From the NCBI GenBank assembly GCA_964576715.1, contig CAZNWE010000004.1, positions 1 to 64,000 of the forward strand: a stretch of 64,000 bases of DNA, written 5' to 3'. The translations under genes were made by a program, and so were the position numbers. This DNA comes from SLRI01 sp964576715 (lineage in GTDB: Bacteria > Pseudomonadota > Alphaproteobacteria > Geminicoccales > Geminicoccaceae). The notes beneath the pieces are model-generated. The model did no database searches. It was not told the origin of the DNA and saw only the letters and a program-made list of their open reading frames with translations. Numbering within the stretch: position 1 is the stretch's first letter; every line of letters starts with the position of its first letter. Below are positions 25,757 through 34,743 of the stretch, in pieces.

Positions 25757-27913
25757 CTACAGGCCACCGCCGGCCTTCTTCTCCAGCCGGCGCTTGTGCA
25801 GCACCGGTTCCGTGTAGCCCGACGGCAACTCGTTGCCCATGAACACCAGGTCGCAGGCGGCCTGGAAGGCGATGCCGTCGAACCCCGGCGCCATCGGCCG
25901 ATAGGCGGGATCGCCGACGTTCTGCCGGTCCACCACCACCGCCATCTTCCGCATGATGGCCATGACCTCGTCGCGGCCGACCACCCCGTGATGCAGCCAG
26001 TTGGCGATGTGCTGGGCCGAGATACGGCAGGTGGCACGGTCCTCCATCAGACCCACGTCGTTGATGTCCGGCACCTTCGAGCAGCCGATACCCTGGTCGA
26101 TCCAGCGCACCACGTAGCCGAGAATGCCTTGCGCGTTGTTCTCCACCTCGCGGACGATCTGCTCCCGGGTCCATTTGCGATAGCTCGCGGTCGGAATGTC
26201 GAGCAGCGCGTCGACATAGGCCCGTCGGCCGCCCTTGCGCAACGCCGTCTGCACCGCGAAGACGTCGATCTTGTGATAATGCAGCGCGTGCAGCGTCGCC
26301 GCCGTCGGGCTCGGGACCCAGGCACAATTGGCCCCGGCCTTCGGATGCTCGATCTTGGCCTCCAGCATCGCCGCCATCCGGTCCGGCATCGCCCACATCC
26401 CCTTGCCGATCTGCGCCTTGCCCGAGAGGCCGCACTCGAGGCCGATATCGACGTTCTGGTTCTCGTATGCCGTGATCCAGGCCTTGCGTCGGATGAAGTC
26501 CTTGCGGCTGAACGGGTCCGCCTCCATCGAGGTGTGGATCTCGTCGCCGGTCCGATCGAGAAAGCCGGTATTGATGAAGGCACAGCGGTGGGTCGCCGCC
26601 CGGATGCATTCCTTGAGATTGACGCTGGTTCGCCGCTCCTCGTCCATGATCCCGAGCTTCACCGTGTGGCGGGGGAGACCGAGCACCGCCTCGACCCGGG
26701 TCAGCGTCTCGTCCGCGAACGCCACCTCCTCCGGCCCGTGCATCTTGGGCTTGACGACGTAGACCGAGCCGGTGACCGAGTTGCGCGACCCTTCGGTCTT
26801 TTGCAGGTCGTGCATGGCGATAAGCACGGTGATCATCGCATCCATCAGCCCCTCGAACACCTCGTTCCCGTAGCGGTCGAGAATGGCCGGGTTGGTCATC
26901 AGATGGCCGACGTTTCGTACCAGCATCAAGGCCCGCCCCTTGACCCTGACCTCGCTGCCATCCCGGGCGAAGAACACCTTGTCCGGGGCGAGGCTGCGGG
27001 TCAGCGGTTTGCCGCTCTTCTCGAACGTCGCCTGCAGCTGCCCACGCATCAGCCCGAGCCAGTTGCGATAGGCTTCGACCTTCTCCTGGGCATCGACGCA
27101 GGCGACCGAATCCTCGAAATCCATGATCGCGGTCACGGCACTCTCGAGCCGCAGGTCGGCGAGGCCGCACTGGTCACGCGCCCCGATCGGGTGGGTGCGG
27201 TCGAAAACGAGCTCGACATGCAGGCCGTTATTACGGAGCAGCACCGCATCCGGGGCGCGCGGATGGCCGCGATAGCCGATGAACTTCTCGGGCTCCAGGA
27301 GCGGCAGCTCGTCGACCAAGAGCCCCTCGCGCCGCACGTGGTAGCGTCTGGCATCGGCGTGGCTGGTCCCGGACAAGGGGAAAGCCTCGTCCAGAAACAC
27401 CCGAGACCTCGCGACTACCCGGGCCCCCCGCCCCCGGTCATATCCACCCGAGGGCGGCGGGCCGCCCATCGCATCGGTGCCGTAGAGCCCGTCATAGAGG
27501 CTACCCCATCGCGCATTGGCGGCGTTCAGGGCATAGCGCGCATTGGTGATCGGCACGACCAGCTGCGGCCCCGGCACGGTCGCGATTTCGGGATCGACAT
27601 CGGCCGTCTGGATGGTGAAGGCCGCGCCCTCGGGCACGAGATAGCCGATCTCCGCCAAGAACGCCTTGTAGGCCTCATGATCGTGCGGCTTACCGCGCCG
27701 CTCGATGTGCCAGGCGTCGATCTGTGCCTGAAGCGTTCCTCGCTGCCGCAGCAGCTCGGCATTCCTGGGCCCGAACGCATGTACGAGGTCCGAAAACCCG
27801 CGCCAGAAAGCCTGCGGTTCGACCCCTGTCCCCGGCAACGCTTCCCCCTCGAGAAACGCCGCGAGCCCGGCCGCCACCCGCAGTTCGTCGCGAACCACCA
27901 TCGATCGATCCAT
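25757..27913 (-). CDS. glcB: Malate synthase G
   Basis: 718 residues from ATG 27913, which has a GGGGGGA ribosome site; the frame is open 57 codons further but the shorter form matches the about 720-residue family length. Family marks include ITNARYALNAANARWGSLYDGLYGTDA, the active-site region IMDFEDSVACVD, EVRVKGRALMLVRNVGHLMT and the C-terminal MGNELPSGYTEPVLHKRR. It condenses glyoxylate with acetyl-CoA to malate. No isocitrate lyase is in the window, so it may serve glycolate or glyoxylate use. It converges on the rhodopsin operon. Confidence 0.95.
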   Translation of the reverse strand: MDRSMVVRDELRVAAGLAAFLEGEALPGTGVEPQAFWRGFSDLVHAFGPRNAELLRQRGTLQAQIDAWHIERRGKPHDHEAYKAFLAEIGYLVPEGAAFTIQTADVDPEIATVPGPQLVVPITNARYALNAANARWGSLYDGLYGTDAMGGPPPSGGYDRGRGARVVARSRVFLDEAFPLSGTSHADARRYHVRREGLLVDELPLLEPEKFIGYRGHPRAPDAVLLRNNGLHVELVFDRTHPIGARDQCGLADLRLESAVTAIMDFEDSVACVDAQEKVEAYRNWLGLMRGQLQATFEKSGKPLTRSLAPDKVFFARDGSEVRVKGRALMLVRNVGHLMTNPAILDRYGNEVFEGLMDAMITVLIAMHDLQKTEGSRNSVTGSVYVVKPKMHGPEEVAFADETLTRVEAVLGLPRHTVKLGIMDEERRTSVNLKECIRAATHRCAFINTGFLDRTGDEIHTSMEADPFSRKDFIRRKAWITAYENQNVDIGLECGLSGKAQIGKGMWAMPDRMAAMLEAKIEHPKAGANCAWVPSPTAATLHALHYHKIDVFAVQTALRKGGRRAYVDALLDIPTASYRKWTREQIVREVENNAQGILGYVVRWIDQGIGCSKVPDINDVGLMEDRATCRISAQHIANWLHHGVVGRDEVMAIMRKMAVVVDRQNVGDPAYRPMAPGFDGIAFQAACDLVFMGNELPSGYTEPVLHKRRLEKKAGGGL

Positions 27914-28516
27914 GCTTCCCCCCAATCCTCGCCGGCCGGCCCGAACAAGCGCGCACCCGCCCGTCTGTTTTACCGTAGCGAGCCCGCCGTGGCGACCCGG
28001 GGACAGGTGGAGGCCAGTCCATGCCGCGTAACCGGCCTTGCCGAACCGCCATCGGAGGTGCCGGTCCAGCGGGTGACGGTGCATGGCTCGTCAGCAACGA
28101 CTGATGGCAGCGTCGCCCAGCGTATCATGTTCACGTCGGCGATCTGGCCGAAATGGACCTGCCGGACCTCTGGCCGGGGCGCGATGCCGATTCCCTGTTG
28201 GCGCAAAGAGGCGATCGGCGACTTTCAGGAGGCTTTTGGCGATCGCCCGGCTGGTGCAGGAATGCCGGCGAAATACGATCGCGGGCAAGATCGCCTCGAG
28301 ATCGGCTTTGATAGGATGACAGCTCTCAGCGATCAGCCTTCGCCAGTGAGCGTCAACGCTCGTCCCTGGTGCCAACAACCGACAGCACGGGCGAAATCAT
28401 CTTGCTTCAGCCAACATCATCGGTGCCGCTCAAGGTCCGCCGGAGCCCGAGCAGGCCAGCCAATGCTCGAGATCGGGTTGACGATACGGTAGAGATCGGA
28501 CCAGCAGAGCGCCGGC
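27914..28516. other. Intergenic gap upstream of glcB
   Basis: About 600 bases separate the start of glcB from the end of the next minus-strand gene. Short open frames exist on both strands, but none has a recognisable domain, ribosome site or consistent codon bias. The sequence is less GC-rich than the genes around it, which fits a promoter region or an old decayed gene. I see no clear terminator or repeat in it. Confidence 0.35.
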
Positions 28517-29638
28517 CTAGGCGTTCGGGAAGAGGAACTCGCGGCCGACCTTGACCCGATTCTCCCCGTCATAGCTGACAACATCGGCGGTGGCGTAGGT
28601 TTCACTCCAGCTCTCGGGCAGGTAGGAACCCGTGCCGATGACATCGATCGGTGCCTTCACGCTGGCCATGAGCTTGCATTTCGACGGGTTGAAGCCGGAG
28701 CTGGCGATCAGCTTGACCTCGTTGAAGCCGGCCTCGTCGAGCTTCTCGCGCAGGTGGAAGATGGCGGCGGCGGTGACGCCGGTTCCGGTCAGCCAGCGCA
28801 ACTCGTCGTGGGTCCGGTAGGTGCGGATCGCCTCTGGCACATGGCGATCGAGGATGGCGTACGACCTTGCCGTATCGAGCCCTTCGACGAAGCGGCCGCC
28901 ATGCGTGTCGAGTCGCACGCCGAGCCGGCCGGCAGCAGCGAGTTCGGGGAAGGCTGCGCAGACGGCCAAGGCATCGGTGACCTCCCGACCGAAATAGTCG
29001 ACCAGCACGTAGAGCGGGTCGTCCGGAAAGGTCGTGTGGTACATCCTGGCCGCCTCGACCGTCGAGTTGGCGTAGCCGATCAGCGCATGCGGCATGGTGC
29101 CGAAGCCGTGCGCCTGGCCGAAAAAATGCGCGGTGGCGTCGGTGGCGTTGCCAATGAACCCTTTGGCGGCGCTCTCCCGTCGGGCCCGGGCTGAGCCCAC
29201 GGAGGCGGCATAGGCCATCATCTCGGCCATCTCGGCACCGGCGCAGTGCCGGGCATCCATAGCGAGGAAGCCGACATAAGGGAGGTCGGTGCACATGGTG
29301 TAGGCGTTGAAGGCCGCAACGCAAGCCGGCCCAAGCTTCTGTAGGAACATCGTCTCCAGGTCGACCAGGTGGCGGAACGAGCCCTTCAGGTAGAGCATCG
29401 GCTCGCCGGCTCCCACCCAGCCGCCTTCGGGAAAGCGCTGGTCGATCTCGATCGCCGCGCCCCGCTCGGCCGCAACCGCCGCGAGCCAGTCTACGGCGAG
29501 CCGCGGCGTGCAGAGCACCGGCCGTCGCATGAACACGGCGTAGGTGACCATGGCGTCACCGAAGCGTTCGATAATCGCCCGCGTCTTGTCGAAGTATTTG
29601 TCGGTGAAGCGGGCGACGTCACTGTTGCTGGGGGTCAC
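28517..29638 (-). CDS. Nicotinate phosphoribosyltransferase-like protein
   Basis: A 373-residue protein of the type II PRTase family used in NAD salvage, which makes nicotinate mononucleotide from nicotinate and PRPP. Visible motifs are FTDKYFDKTRAIIERFGD at the N-terminus, a central GFIGNATDATAHFFGQAHGF and GTMPHALIGY, and the late phosphate-binding stretch LIASSGFNPSKC with DVIGTGSYL. It is shorter than the usual 400–450 residues, as in a subgroup of bacterial NAPRTases. Its ATG lies one base upstream of the stop of the DAHP synthase gene on the same strand, so they may be cotranscribed. Confidence 0.87.
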   Translation of the reverse strand: MTPSNSDVARFTDKYFDKTRAIIERFGDAMVTYAVFMRRPVLCTPRLAVDWLAAVAAERGAAIEIDQRFPEGGWVGAGEPMLYLKGSFRHLVDLETMFLQKLGPACVAAFNAYTMCTDLPYVGFLAMDARHCAGAEMAEMMAYAASVGSARARRESAAKGFIGNATDATAHFFGQAHGFGTMPHALIGYANSTVEAARMYHTTFPDDPLYVLVDYFGREVTDALAVCAAFPELAAAGRLGVRLDTHGGRFVEGLDTARSYAILDRHVPEAIRTYRTHDELRWLTGTGVTAAAIFHLREKLDEAGFNEVKLIASSGFNPSKCKLMASVKAPIDVIGTGSYLPESWSETYATADVVSYDGENRVKVGREFLFPNA

Positions 29639-29639
29639 G

Positions 29640-31010
29640 TCAGGATGCTTTGCTCAGGGCCTGTCGTTCCTGCTTCAATGCCGCGGCCATCAGGAAGGCG
29701 AGCTCGAGGCTCTGCTGGGCGTTTAGCCTGGGGTCGCAATAGGTGTGGTAGCGATCCTGGAGCACGGCATCGGTGATCGCCTGCGCCCCGCCGGTGCACT
29801 CGGTGACGTCCTGGCCGGTCATCTCGAGATGGATACCGCCTGCATGGGTCCCCTCTGCCCGATGAACCGCGAAGAAGCTCCTGACCTCGGCGAGGATGCG
29901 ATCGAACGGCCTCGTCTTGTAGCCGGTCGACGACTTGACCGTGTTGCCGTGCATCGGATCACAGGCCCAGACGACGTGCCGGCCCTCGCGCTTGAGCGCC
30001 CTGACGAGGGGTGGCAGGTGGCGCTCGACCAGCTCGTGCCCCATGCGCGCGATCACGGTGAGCCGGCCTGGCCGGTTCTCCGGATTGAGCACGTCGCACA
30101 AGCGCAAGAGGTCACTCTCCGGCATTGTCGGGCCGGCCTTTAGCCCCAACGGATTGGCGATGCCTCGGCAATACTCGACATGCGCCCCATCGAGCTGGCG
30201 GGTGCGGTCGCCGATCCAGAGCAGATGTGCTGAGGTATCGTACCATCGTCCGGAGGTCGAATCGATCCGGGTCAACGCCTCCTCGAAACCGAGCAGCAAC
30301 GCTTCGTGGCTGGTGTAGAGGTTGGTCCGGGTGATTTCGGGCGTGGTCAGGTCGGTGACCCCGCAGGCACGCATGAAACGCAAGGCCTCAGTGATCTGGT
30401 CGGCGAACGCGCGATAGCGATCGGCCTCTGGCGAGTGGTCGAGAAAGCCGAGCGTCCATTCGTGCACCCGGGTCAGCGCCGCATAGCCCCCTTGGGTGAA
30501 GGCGCGAAGCAGGTTGAGCGTGGCAGCGGCCTGGCTGTAGGCTTGCAGCTGGCGTGCAGGGTCGGGTACCCGATCCTTCGCCACGAAGTCGAGCCCGTTG
30601 ACGATGTCGCCGCGATAGGCGGGCAGCTCGACCTCGCCAACCCGCTCCATCGGCGCCGAGCGCGGCTTGGCGAACTGGCCCGCGAGCCGCCCCACCTTGA
30701 CCACGCTCATCCCGCCGCCATACGTGAGGACTACGGCCATTTGCAGCAGGACGCGGAGCGTGTCGCGGATCTTGTCGGCATTGAAATCGGCGAAAGACTC
30801 GGCGCAATCGCCGCCCTGCAGCAGAAACGCCTCGCCCCCGGCGACCCTGGCGAGCTCTTCTTGCAGACGCCGCGCCTCGCCGGCGAAAACCAGGGGCGGG
30901 TAGCCGGACAGTGTCCGCTCGACCGCGGCGAGGCGGTCAACGTCCGGGTAGTCGGGCATCTGATGGCGCGTCATTCGCCGCCAGGATTGCGGTGTCCAGT
31001 TCTGGGTCAT
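29640..31010 (-). CDS. Class II 3-deoxy-7-phosphoheptulonate (DAHP) synthase
   Basis: 456 residues from ATG 31010, with GAGGAA 9 bases upstream. The protein is of the plant/actinobacterial type rather than the E. coli AroFGH type. Marks are PDYPDVDRLAAVERTLSGYP, FLLQGGDCAESF, RVGRLAGQFAKPRS-like KVGRLAGQFAKPRSAP, LLWIGDRTRQLDGAHVE, the metal-binding VWACDPMHGNT and HLEMTGQDVTEC near the end. It makes DAHP from PEP and erythrose 4-phosphate, the first step of the shikimate pathway. It lies downstream of a glutathione reductase on the same strand. Confidence 0.95.
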   Translation of the reverse strand: MTQNWTPQSWRRMTRHQMPDYPDVDRLAAVERTLSGYPPLVFAGEARRLQEELARVAGGEAFLLQGGDCAESFADFNADKIRDTLRVLLQMAVVLTYGGGMSVVKVGRLAGQFAKPRSAPMERVGEVELPAYRGDIVNGLDFVAKDRVPDPARQLQAYSQAAATLNLLRAFTQGGYAALTRVHEWTLGFLDHSPEADRYRAFADQITEALRFMRACGVTDLTTPEITRTNLYTSHEALLLGFEEALTRIDSTSGRWYDTSAHLLWIGDRTRQLDGAHVEYCRGIANPLGLKAGPTMPESDLLRLCDVLNPENRPGRLTVIARMGHELVERHLPPLVRALKREGRHVVWACDPMHGNTVKSSTGYKTRPFDRILAEVRSFFAVHRAEGTHAGGIHLEMTGQDVTECTGGAQAITDAVLQDRYHTYCDPRLNAQQSLELAFLMAAALKQERQALSKAS

Positions 31011-31033
31011 GCCCGTTGGTTCCTCGTCGACCG

Positions 31034-32431
31034 TCAGCGTTCGGCCGGCTGATAAAGCGTGACGAATTCCTCCGCGGCCGACGGGTGCACGCCGACCGTT
31101 GCGTCGAATTGCGCCTTCGTGGCCCCCGCCGTCAAGGCAATGGCGAGGCCCTGAATGATCTCCGCTGCATCGTCGCCGACCATCGCACAGCCGAGGACCC
31201 GATCGGTTTCGGCATCGACGACGACCTTCATGTAGGTGCGATTCTCGTCGCCGGTGAGCGTGTAGAGCATCGGCCGAAAGCGCGTCTCGAAGACTTGCAC
31301 CTGGTGGCCGCGACGGCGCGCCGCCGCCTCGGAGAAGCCCACCGATGCCGCCTGAGGCAAGCCGAAAATGGCGGTCGGGATGCTGGTGTAGGCGAGCTCG
31401 TGCGGGTTGTCGTTGAACAGCGTCTCGGCGATGACCCGTCCTTCGGCAATGGCGACGGGCGTGAGGTCGTGCTGGCCGGAATCCAGTCCGGCACCGGTAT
31501 GGTCGCTGCAGTCGCCGACCGCAAAAAGACCCTCGACATTGGTCTGGTAGGTCTTGTCGACGTGCACGGCACCGCTCGGGTCCATCGCCACACCGAGCTC
31601 GGCGAGGCCGAGCCAACTGGTGTTCGGCAACGGCGGCCGACCCGTGGCGTAGACTATCCGGTCCGCCGCGATCGACCCGCTCGAGGTGTCGAGGCGATAG
31701 CCGTCATCGGTCTTCTCGATGCCACTCACGGTAGTGTTTCTAACGAGTTCCAGGCCATGTCGCACGAGTTCGGCGGTCATGTGCTTGCGAAGGTCCTCGT
31801 CGAAGCCCCGAAGCGGCATGTCGGCGCGCAGGATGATCCGGGTGTCGACGCCCAACGCACTCATGATGCTCGCGAGTTCGACGCCGATATAGCCTGCTCC
31901 GACCACGGCTAGGCGCTTTGGCATCGGGTAGACGTCCTCGAGAATCTCGTCCGAGGTCACTGTGTGGTCGATGCCGAGGATTGCCGGCCTGGCTGGCCGG
32001 GCCCCCACCGCCACCAGCACGCGATCGGCCGTCACCGTCTCGCCCGCGACCTCGACTTGAAAATGTCCATGTTCGCGACCGGTGATGAGCGCGCGGCCGG
32101 CATGGACGGTGACCCCGGTCTGCTCGAGCATTCCGGCATAGATGCCATTGAGCCGCTGGATTTCCCGGTTGCGCGCGTCGAGCAATCCCCGAAAGTCGAG
32201 CGTCGGCGAACTCGCCAACTGCCAGCCATAGCTCTTCGCCTGCCGAAAGGCTTCGGCGAAATGGGCACCATAGTGCATCAGCTTCTTCGGCACGCAGCCG
32301 CGGATGACGCAGGTGCCGCCTAGCCTACTGGCCTCGGCCAGCCCGACCTTGGCACCATAGCCGGCCGAGCGACGGGCACAGGCCACGCCACCCGAGCCGC
32401 CACCGATCACAAACAGGTCGTAATGGGTCAT
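31034..32431 (-). CDS. gor: Glutathione-disulfide reductase
   Basis: 465 residues from ATG 32431. The FAD-binding GGGSGGVACAR is at about residues 10–20, and the redox-active cysteines C41 and C46 lie in GGTCVIRGCVPKK, the exact glutathione-reductase form of the motif. The NAD(P)-binding VVGAGYIGVELASIMSALG follows, then FAVGDCSDHTG, and the C-terminal HPSAAEEFVTLY supplies the catalytic His–Glu pair. It keeps glutathione reduced, which fits the nearby glutathionyl-hydroquinone reductase. A 23-base gap to the DAHP synthase gene suggests cotranscription. Confidence 0.94.
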   Translation of the reverse strand: MTHYDLFVIGGGSGGVACARRSAGYGAKVGLAEASRLGGTCVIRGCVPKKLMHYGAHFAEAFRQAKSYGWQLASSPTLDFRGLLDARNREIQRLNGIYAGMLEQTGVTVHAGRALITGREHGHFQVEVAGETVTADRVLVAVGARPARPAILGIDHTVTSDEILEDVYPMPKRLAVVGAGYIGVELASIMSALGVDTRIILRADMPLRGFDEDLRKHMTAELVRHGLELVRNTTVSGIEKTDDGYRLDTSSGSIAADRIVYATGRPPLPNTSWLGLAELGVAMDPSGAVHVDKTYQTNVEGLFAVGDCSDHTGAGLDSGQHDLTPVAIAEGRVIAETLFNDNPHELAYTSIPTAIFGLPQAASVGFSEAAARRRGHQVQVFETRFRPMLYTLTGDENRTYMKVVVDAETDRVLGCAMVGDDAAEIIQGLAIALTAGATKAQFDATVGVHPSAAEEFVTLYQPAER

Positions 32432-32584
32432 GCCCCGCCATCTTCGTTCACCAGGAGATCTTGGCACCTAGCGCGTTCGGTCGGTGCTGTCACGTCGGCG
32501 GGTGGTCACGGCTCAGTTTCGAGACGGTCCCGACAAGCGCCGGCGCTCGAAAAGGCTTGACGCTCGCAATTTGCGAGCGAACGC

Positions 32585-33666
32585 GTGTCGATCCTTGCGT
32601 CACCAGACCGGAAGTTGACGCTGGCGTGCGCGCTGAATAGAGAGGCGCGTGCCAAGTCGGAAAAACACCGGAATTTGACCAACGCGTCCGAACTCATGCT
32701 GTCGCTGTCGCAAGGCCTGAGGCGGCTGGCCTTGTCGAACAAAACCACCCTTCACGTCGCCACCGGCGCCGTCAATCTTGCCTATTTCGGGCACCGCAAG
32801 CTCGGTCTCGCTCGGGTTGGCAGCGGTGCGGCCGTGGTCGACGGCGCCGACGACGAGGCAACGCGCGGCTATCGCCGATACCTCACCGAGTACGGGGAGA
32901 TCGGCGGCTCGTTCTGGCCGGGAGCCATTGCGACCTAAGATGTGCTCCTGCGCTTTCAGTCCGGCGAAGGCGTCACCGGCCATCTGTTCGGGATCGGCGT
33001 GCTCAAAGTAAATCGGCGGCGATGCTGGCGCTGCATGCGCGGCCCGACGAGAGTCTCGCTCTGGTGGATTTGGCGCTGCGTCGCGAGGCGATAGACGTCG
33101 TCGAGTCCCTGCATCCGGCGCCCAACATCTACTTTCGAACGGTGTCACAAGAGATCTTGGCCGATCAGCGACTTGATGGTCTGCGTGGCGCCTGTCGTTG
33201 GGTGCACATTGACGGCGAGCACAGCGGCCCTGCCGTCGAGAACGACCTCGATCTTGCGGCCAGCCTGTTGGCGCCACGAGGCGTCATCTGTCTCGATGAC
33301 TTCTTCACCCCTGCCTATCCGCAGATCACGCGAGCAACCTTCGATTGGCTGCACCGTCAGGGCGGCTCCTTCGCGCTTTTCCTGCTCGGCTATAACAAGT
33401 GTTACCTGTCTCGTGCCGACGACACGGCTGCCTATCTCAGTTTCGCCAAGGAGCGGATGTTGGTCGAACTCGAGCGCCGCGACTTCGCCGAGGTGACCAT
33501 CTGGAAGGCCGCCGATCCCGCCGATATGAACGGCTTCGGGGTCACGCCACGTTTTCGCGGACAACGGTACAAAGGCCCCGACTGGGCGCCGGACCGGATC
33601 GCCATCTCAAGGCAAGTGCTGCCGACCCGGTACTGGGAAGGAGCATGCCGCGAGTCAGGCGTATAG
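32585..33666 (+). pseudogene. Broken class I SAM-dependent methyltransferase
   Basis: Two lesions break one gene. The first frame ends at an in-frame TAA (32936), yet the same frame continues after it with sense that fits the family (DVLLRFQSGEG, then GHLFGIGVLK). At about 33003–33012 the sense jumps one frame: restoring one G in CTCAAAGTAAATCGG would give LKGKSAAMLALHARP. The rest then reads as a Rossmann methyltransferase to 33666, with WVHIDGEHSGPAVENDLDLA and GVICLDDFF (33202–33300), the carrier of the acidic SAM/metal residues. The N-terminal limit is uncertain. The part from ATG 33022 is open for 214 codons but lacks the glycine-rich SAM loop. Confidence 0.75.
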
Positions 33667-33739
33667 CAGGGCTCGCCAAGGTCAGCCGGCTAGCGGTCAT
33701 CGATTCACTTGGCGAATCTGTGGCGCGAGTCAGGCTGCC

Positions 33740-33910
33740 TCAGTTCGCCGCCAGTAGCCCCTCGACCGCGGGTGTGGCGGGGCGGTGCTGGGCGATGGCT
33801 TGCCAGCCCCGGCCCTCGTCGGCGCCGCCGAACACTGTCCCGCTCGTGTTGCCGAAATAGACGCCGGCTGGGTCGAACCGGTCGGTCGCCAGGGCCATGT
33901 GCAGCACGGA
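33740..33910 (-). pseudogene. C-terminal fragment of a BNR-repeat protein (partial duplicate)
   Basis: The minus strand encodes about 57 residues that closely match the C-terminus of the intact BNR-repeat gene at 34744–35823: FDPAGVYFGNTSGTVFGGAD against LDPAGVYVGTTGGTLFASAD, and WQAIAQHRPATPAVEGLLA against WQAIAQHLPAIRAVETLLT, ending in a stop at the same point. Homology ends abruptly near 33910, shortly before the sulfotransferase stop. It is a remnant of a duplication with the rest of the copy lost. Confidence 0.75.
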
Positions 33911-33936
33911 CGGGCTGCTACGCCTCGCCCTCCGGC

Positions 33937-34575
33937 TCAGTGGTCCGCCGGCTCACCGCCAAAATGCGCCCAGAACTCGTCGCGCGCATGGCTGCGCGGG
34001 AACGGGCCTTCGGGGACCGGGACCTCGAGGAACCGGCAGAGCGGTTCCCAGCCATCGGCCGGCGTGAAGATCAGCAGGCGATCCGCAGAGATCGTAGCGC
34101 GCACCTTCTCGTTGTTGCGCCGATAGGCGGCGATGGCCGATTCGCGCTCGATGCGCGGGCCGAAGGTGTCATTGATGAGCCAGCGGTCGATGAGGTCGAA
34201 GAGGTCGGCGATGGGCGGCGGCATGGCCAAGGACGTGCGAATGTTGAAGACCTTGCCGATCGTCCCGGCGAAGCTGTTCCACCAGTCCTCCTCGGGGCGC
34301 TCGTTGTGCAGCACCTTGGCCTCGGGAAAGGCGGTCATGGTCTGCTCCCAGACGGCGGCACCGGGCCAATCGACCTGTGCCGTGTAGCCGTCGAAAACCG
34401 CCTGCCAATCGACCGGCCCGCCTTCGGCGACGGCCTGCCAATGCGCCGGTTGCGCCGGATTGCTCATCACCTCGGTCATGTGATGGCAGGGGCCGAAGCC
34501 CAGCTGCTCGAGTGCCTGCTTGGTCGACATCGTGCCGGTCCGACCAAAGCCGGACCCGATAACCTTCAACGCCAT
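33937..34575 (-). CDS. Sulfotransferase family protein
   Basis: A 212-residue protein of the small bacterial Sulfotransfer_4 type. The N-terminal P-loop-like PAPS site is IGSGFGRTGTMSTKQALEQL, followed by CHHMTEV. KVLHNERPEEDWWNSF carries the Arg used for 3'-phosphate binding, and FTPADGWEPLCRFLEVPVPEG is the family C-terminal motif. It would transfer sulfate from PAPS to an unknown acceptor. It sits between the BNR fragment and the intact BNR gene, so it may have been inserted or duplicated along with them. A 168-base gap separates it from the intact gene. Confidence 0.87.
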   Translation of the reverse strand: MALKVIGSGFGRTGTMSTKQALEQLGFGPCHHMTEVMSNPAQPAHWQAVAEGGPVDWQAVFDGYTAQVDWPGAAVWEQTMTAFPEAKVLHNERPEEDWWNSFAGTIGKVFNIRTSLAMPPPIADLFDLIDRWLINDTFGPRIERESAIAAYRRNNEKVRATISADRLLIFTPADGWEPLCRFLEVPVPEGPFPRSHARDEFWAHFGGEPADH

Positions 34576-34743
34576 GGCGACAATCCCTTCGCGAGCTTCA
34601 CCGCGCTATCACGCCGGCGCGAACCAACCGAGAGGCAGGCGGCTACTTGATCGGACCCGAAAGTGTCCGGCTCCCGGCATCATTGGAAAAGTATCCGCGC
34701 CAATTGCCGTTGTTGTCAACGCGCCGGCCGATCCAGGGTAGCA

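Noticed and set aside
25383..27170. A long minus-strand frame overlapping blh and glcB
   Set aside because: It lies in another frame of glcB and encodes low-complexity Gly/Arg sequence, a typical shadow of a GC-rich gene.
25601..28492. A 963-codon plus-strand open frame opposite glcB
   Set aside because: It runs antisense to malate synthase G, has no recognisable domain and reflects high-GC third-position bias; the minus-strand frame shows all family motifs.
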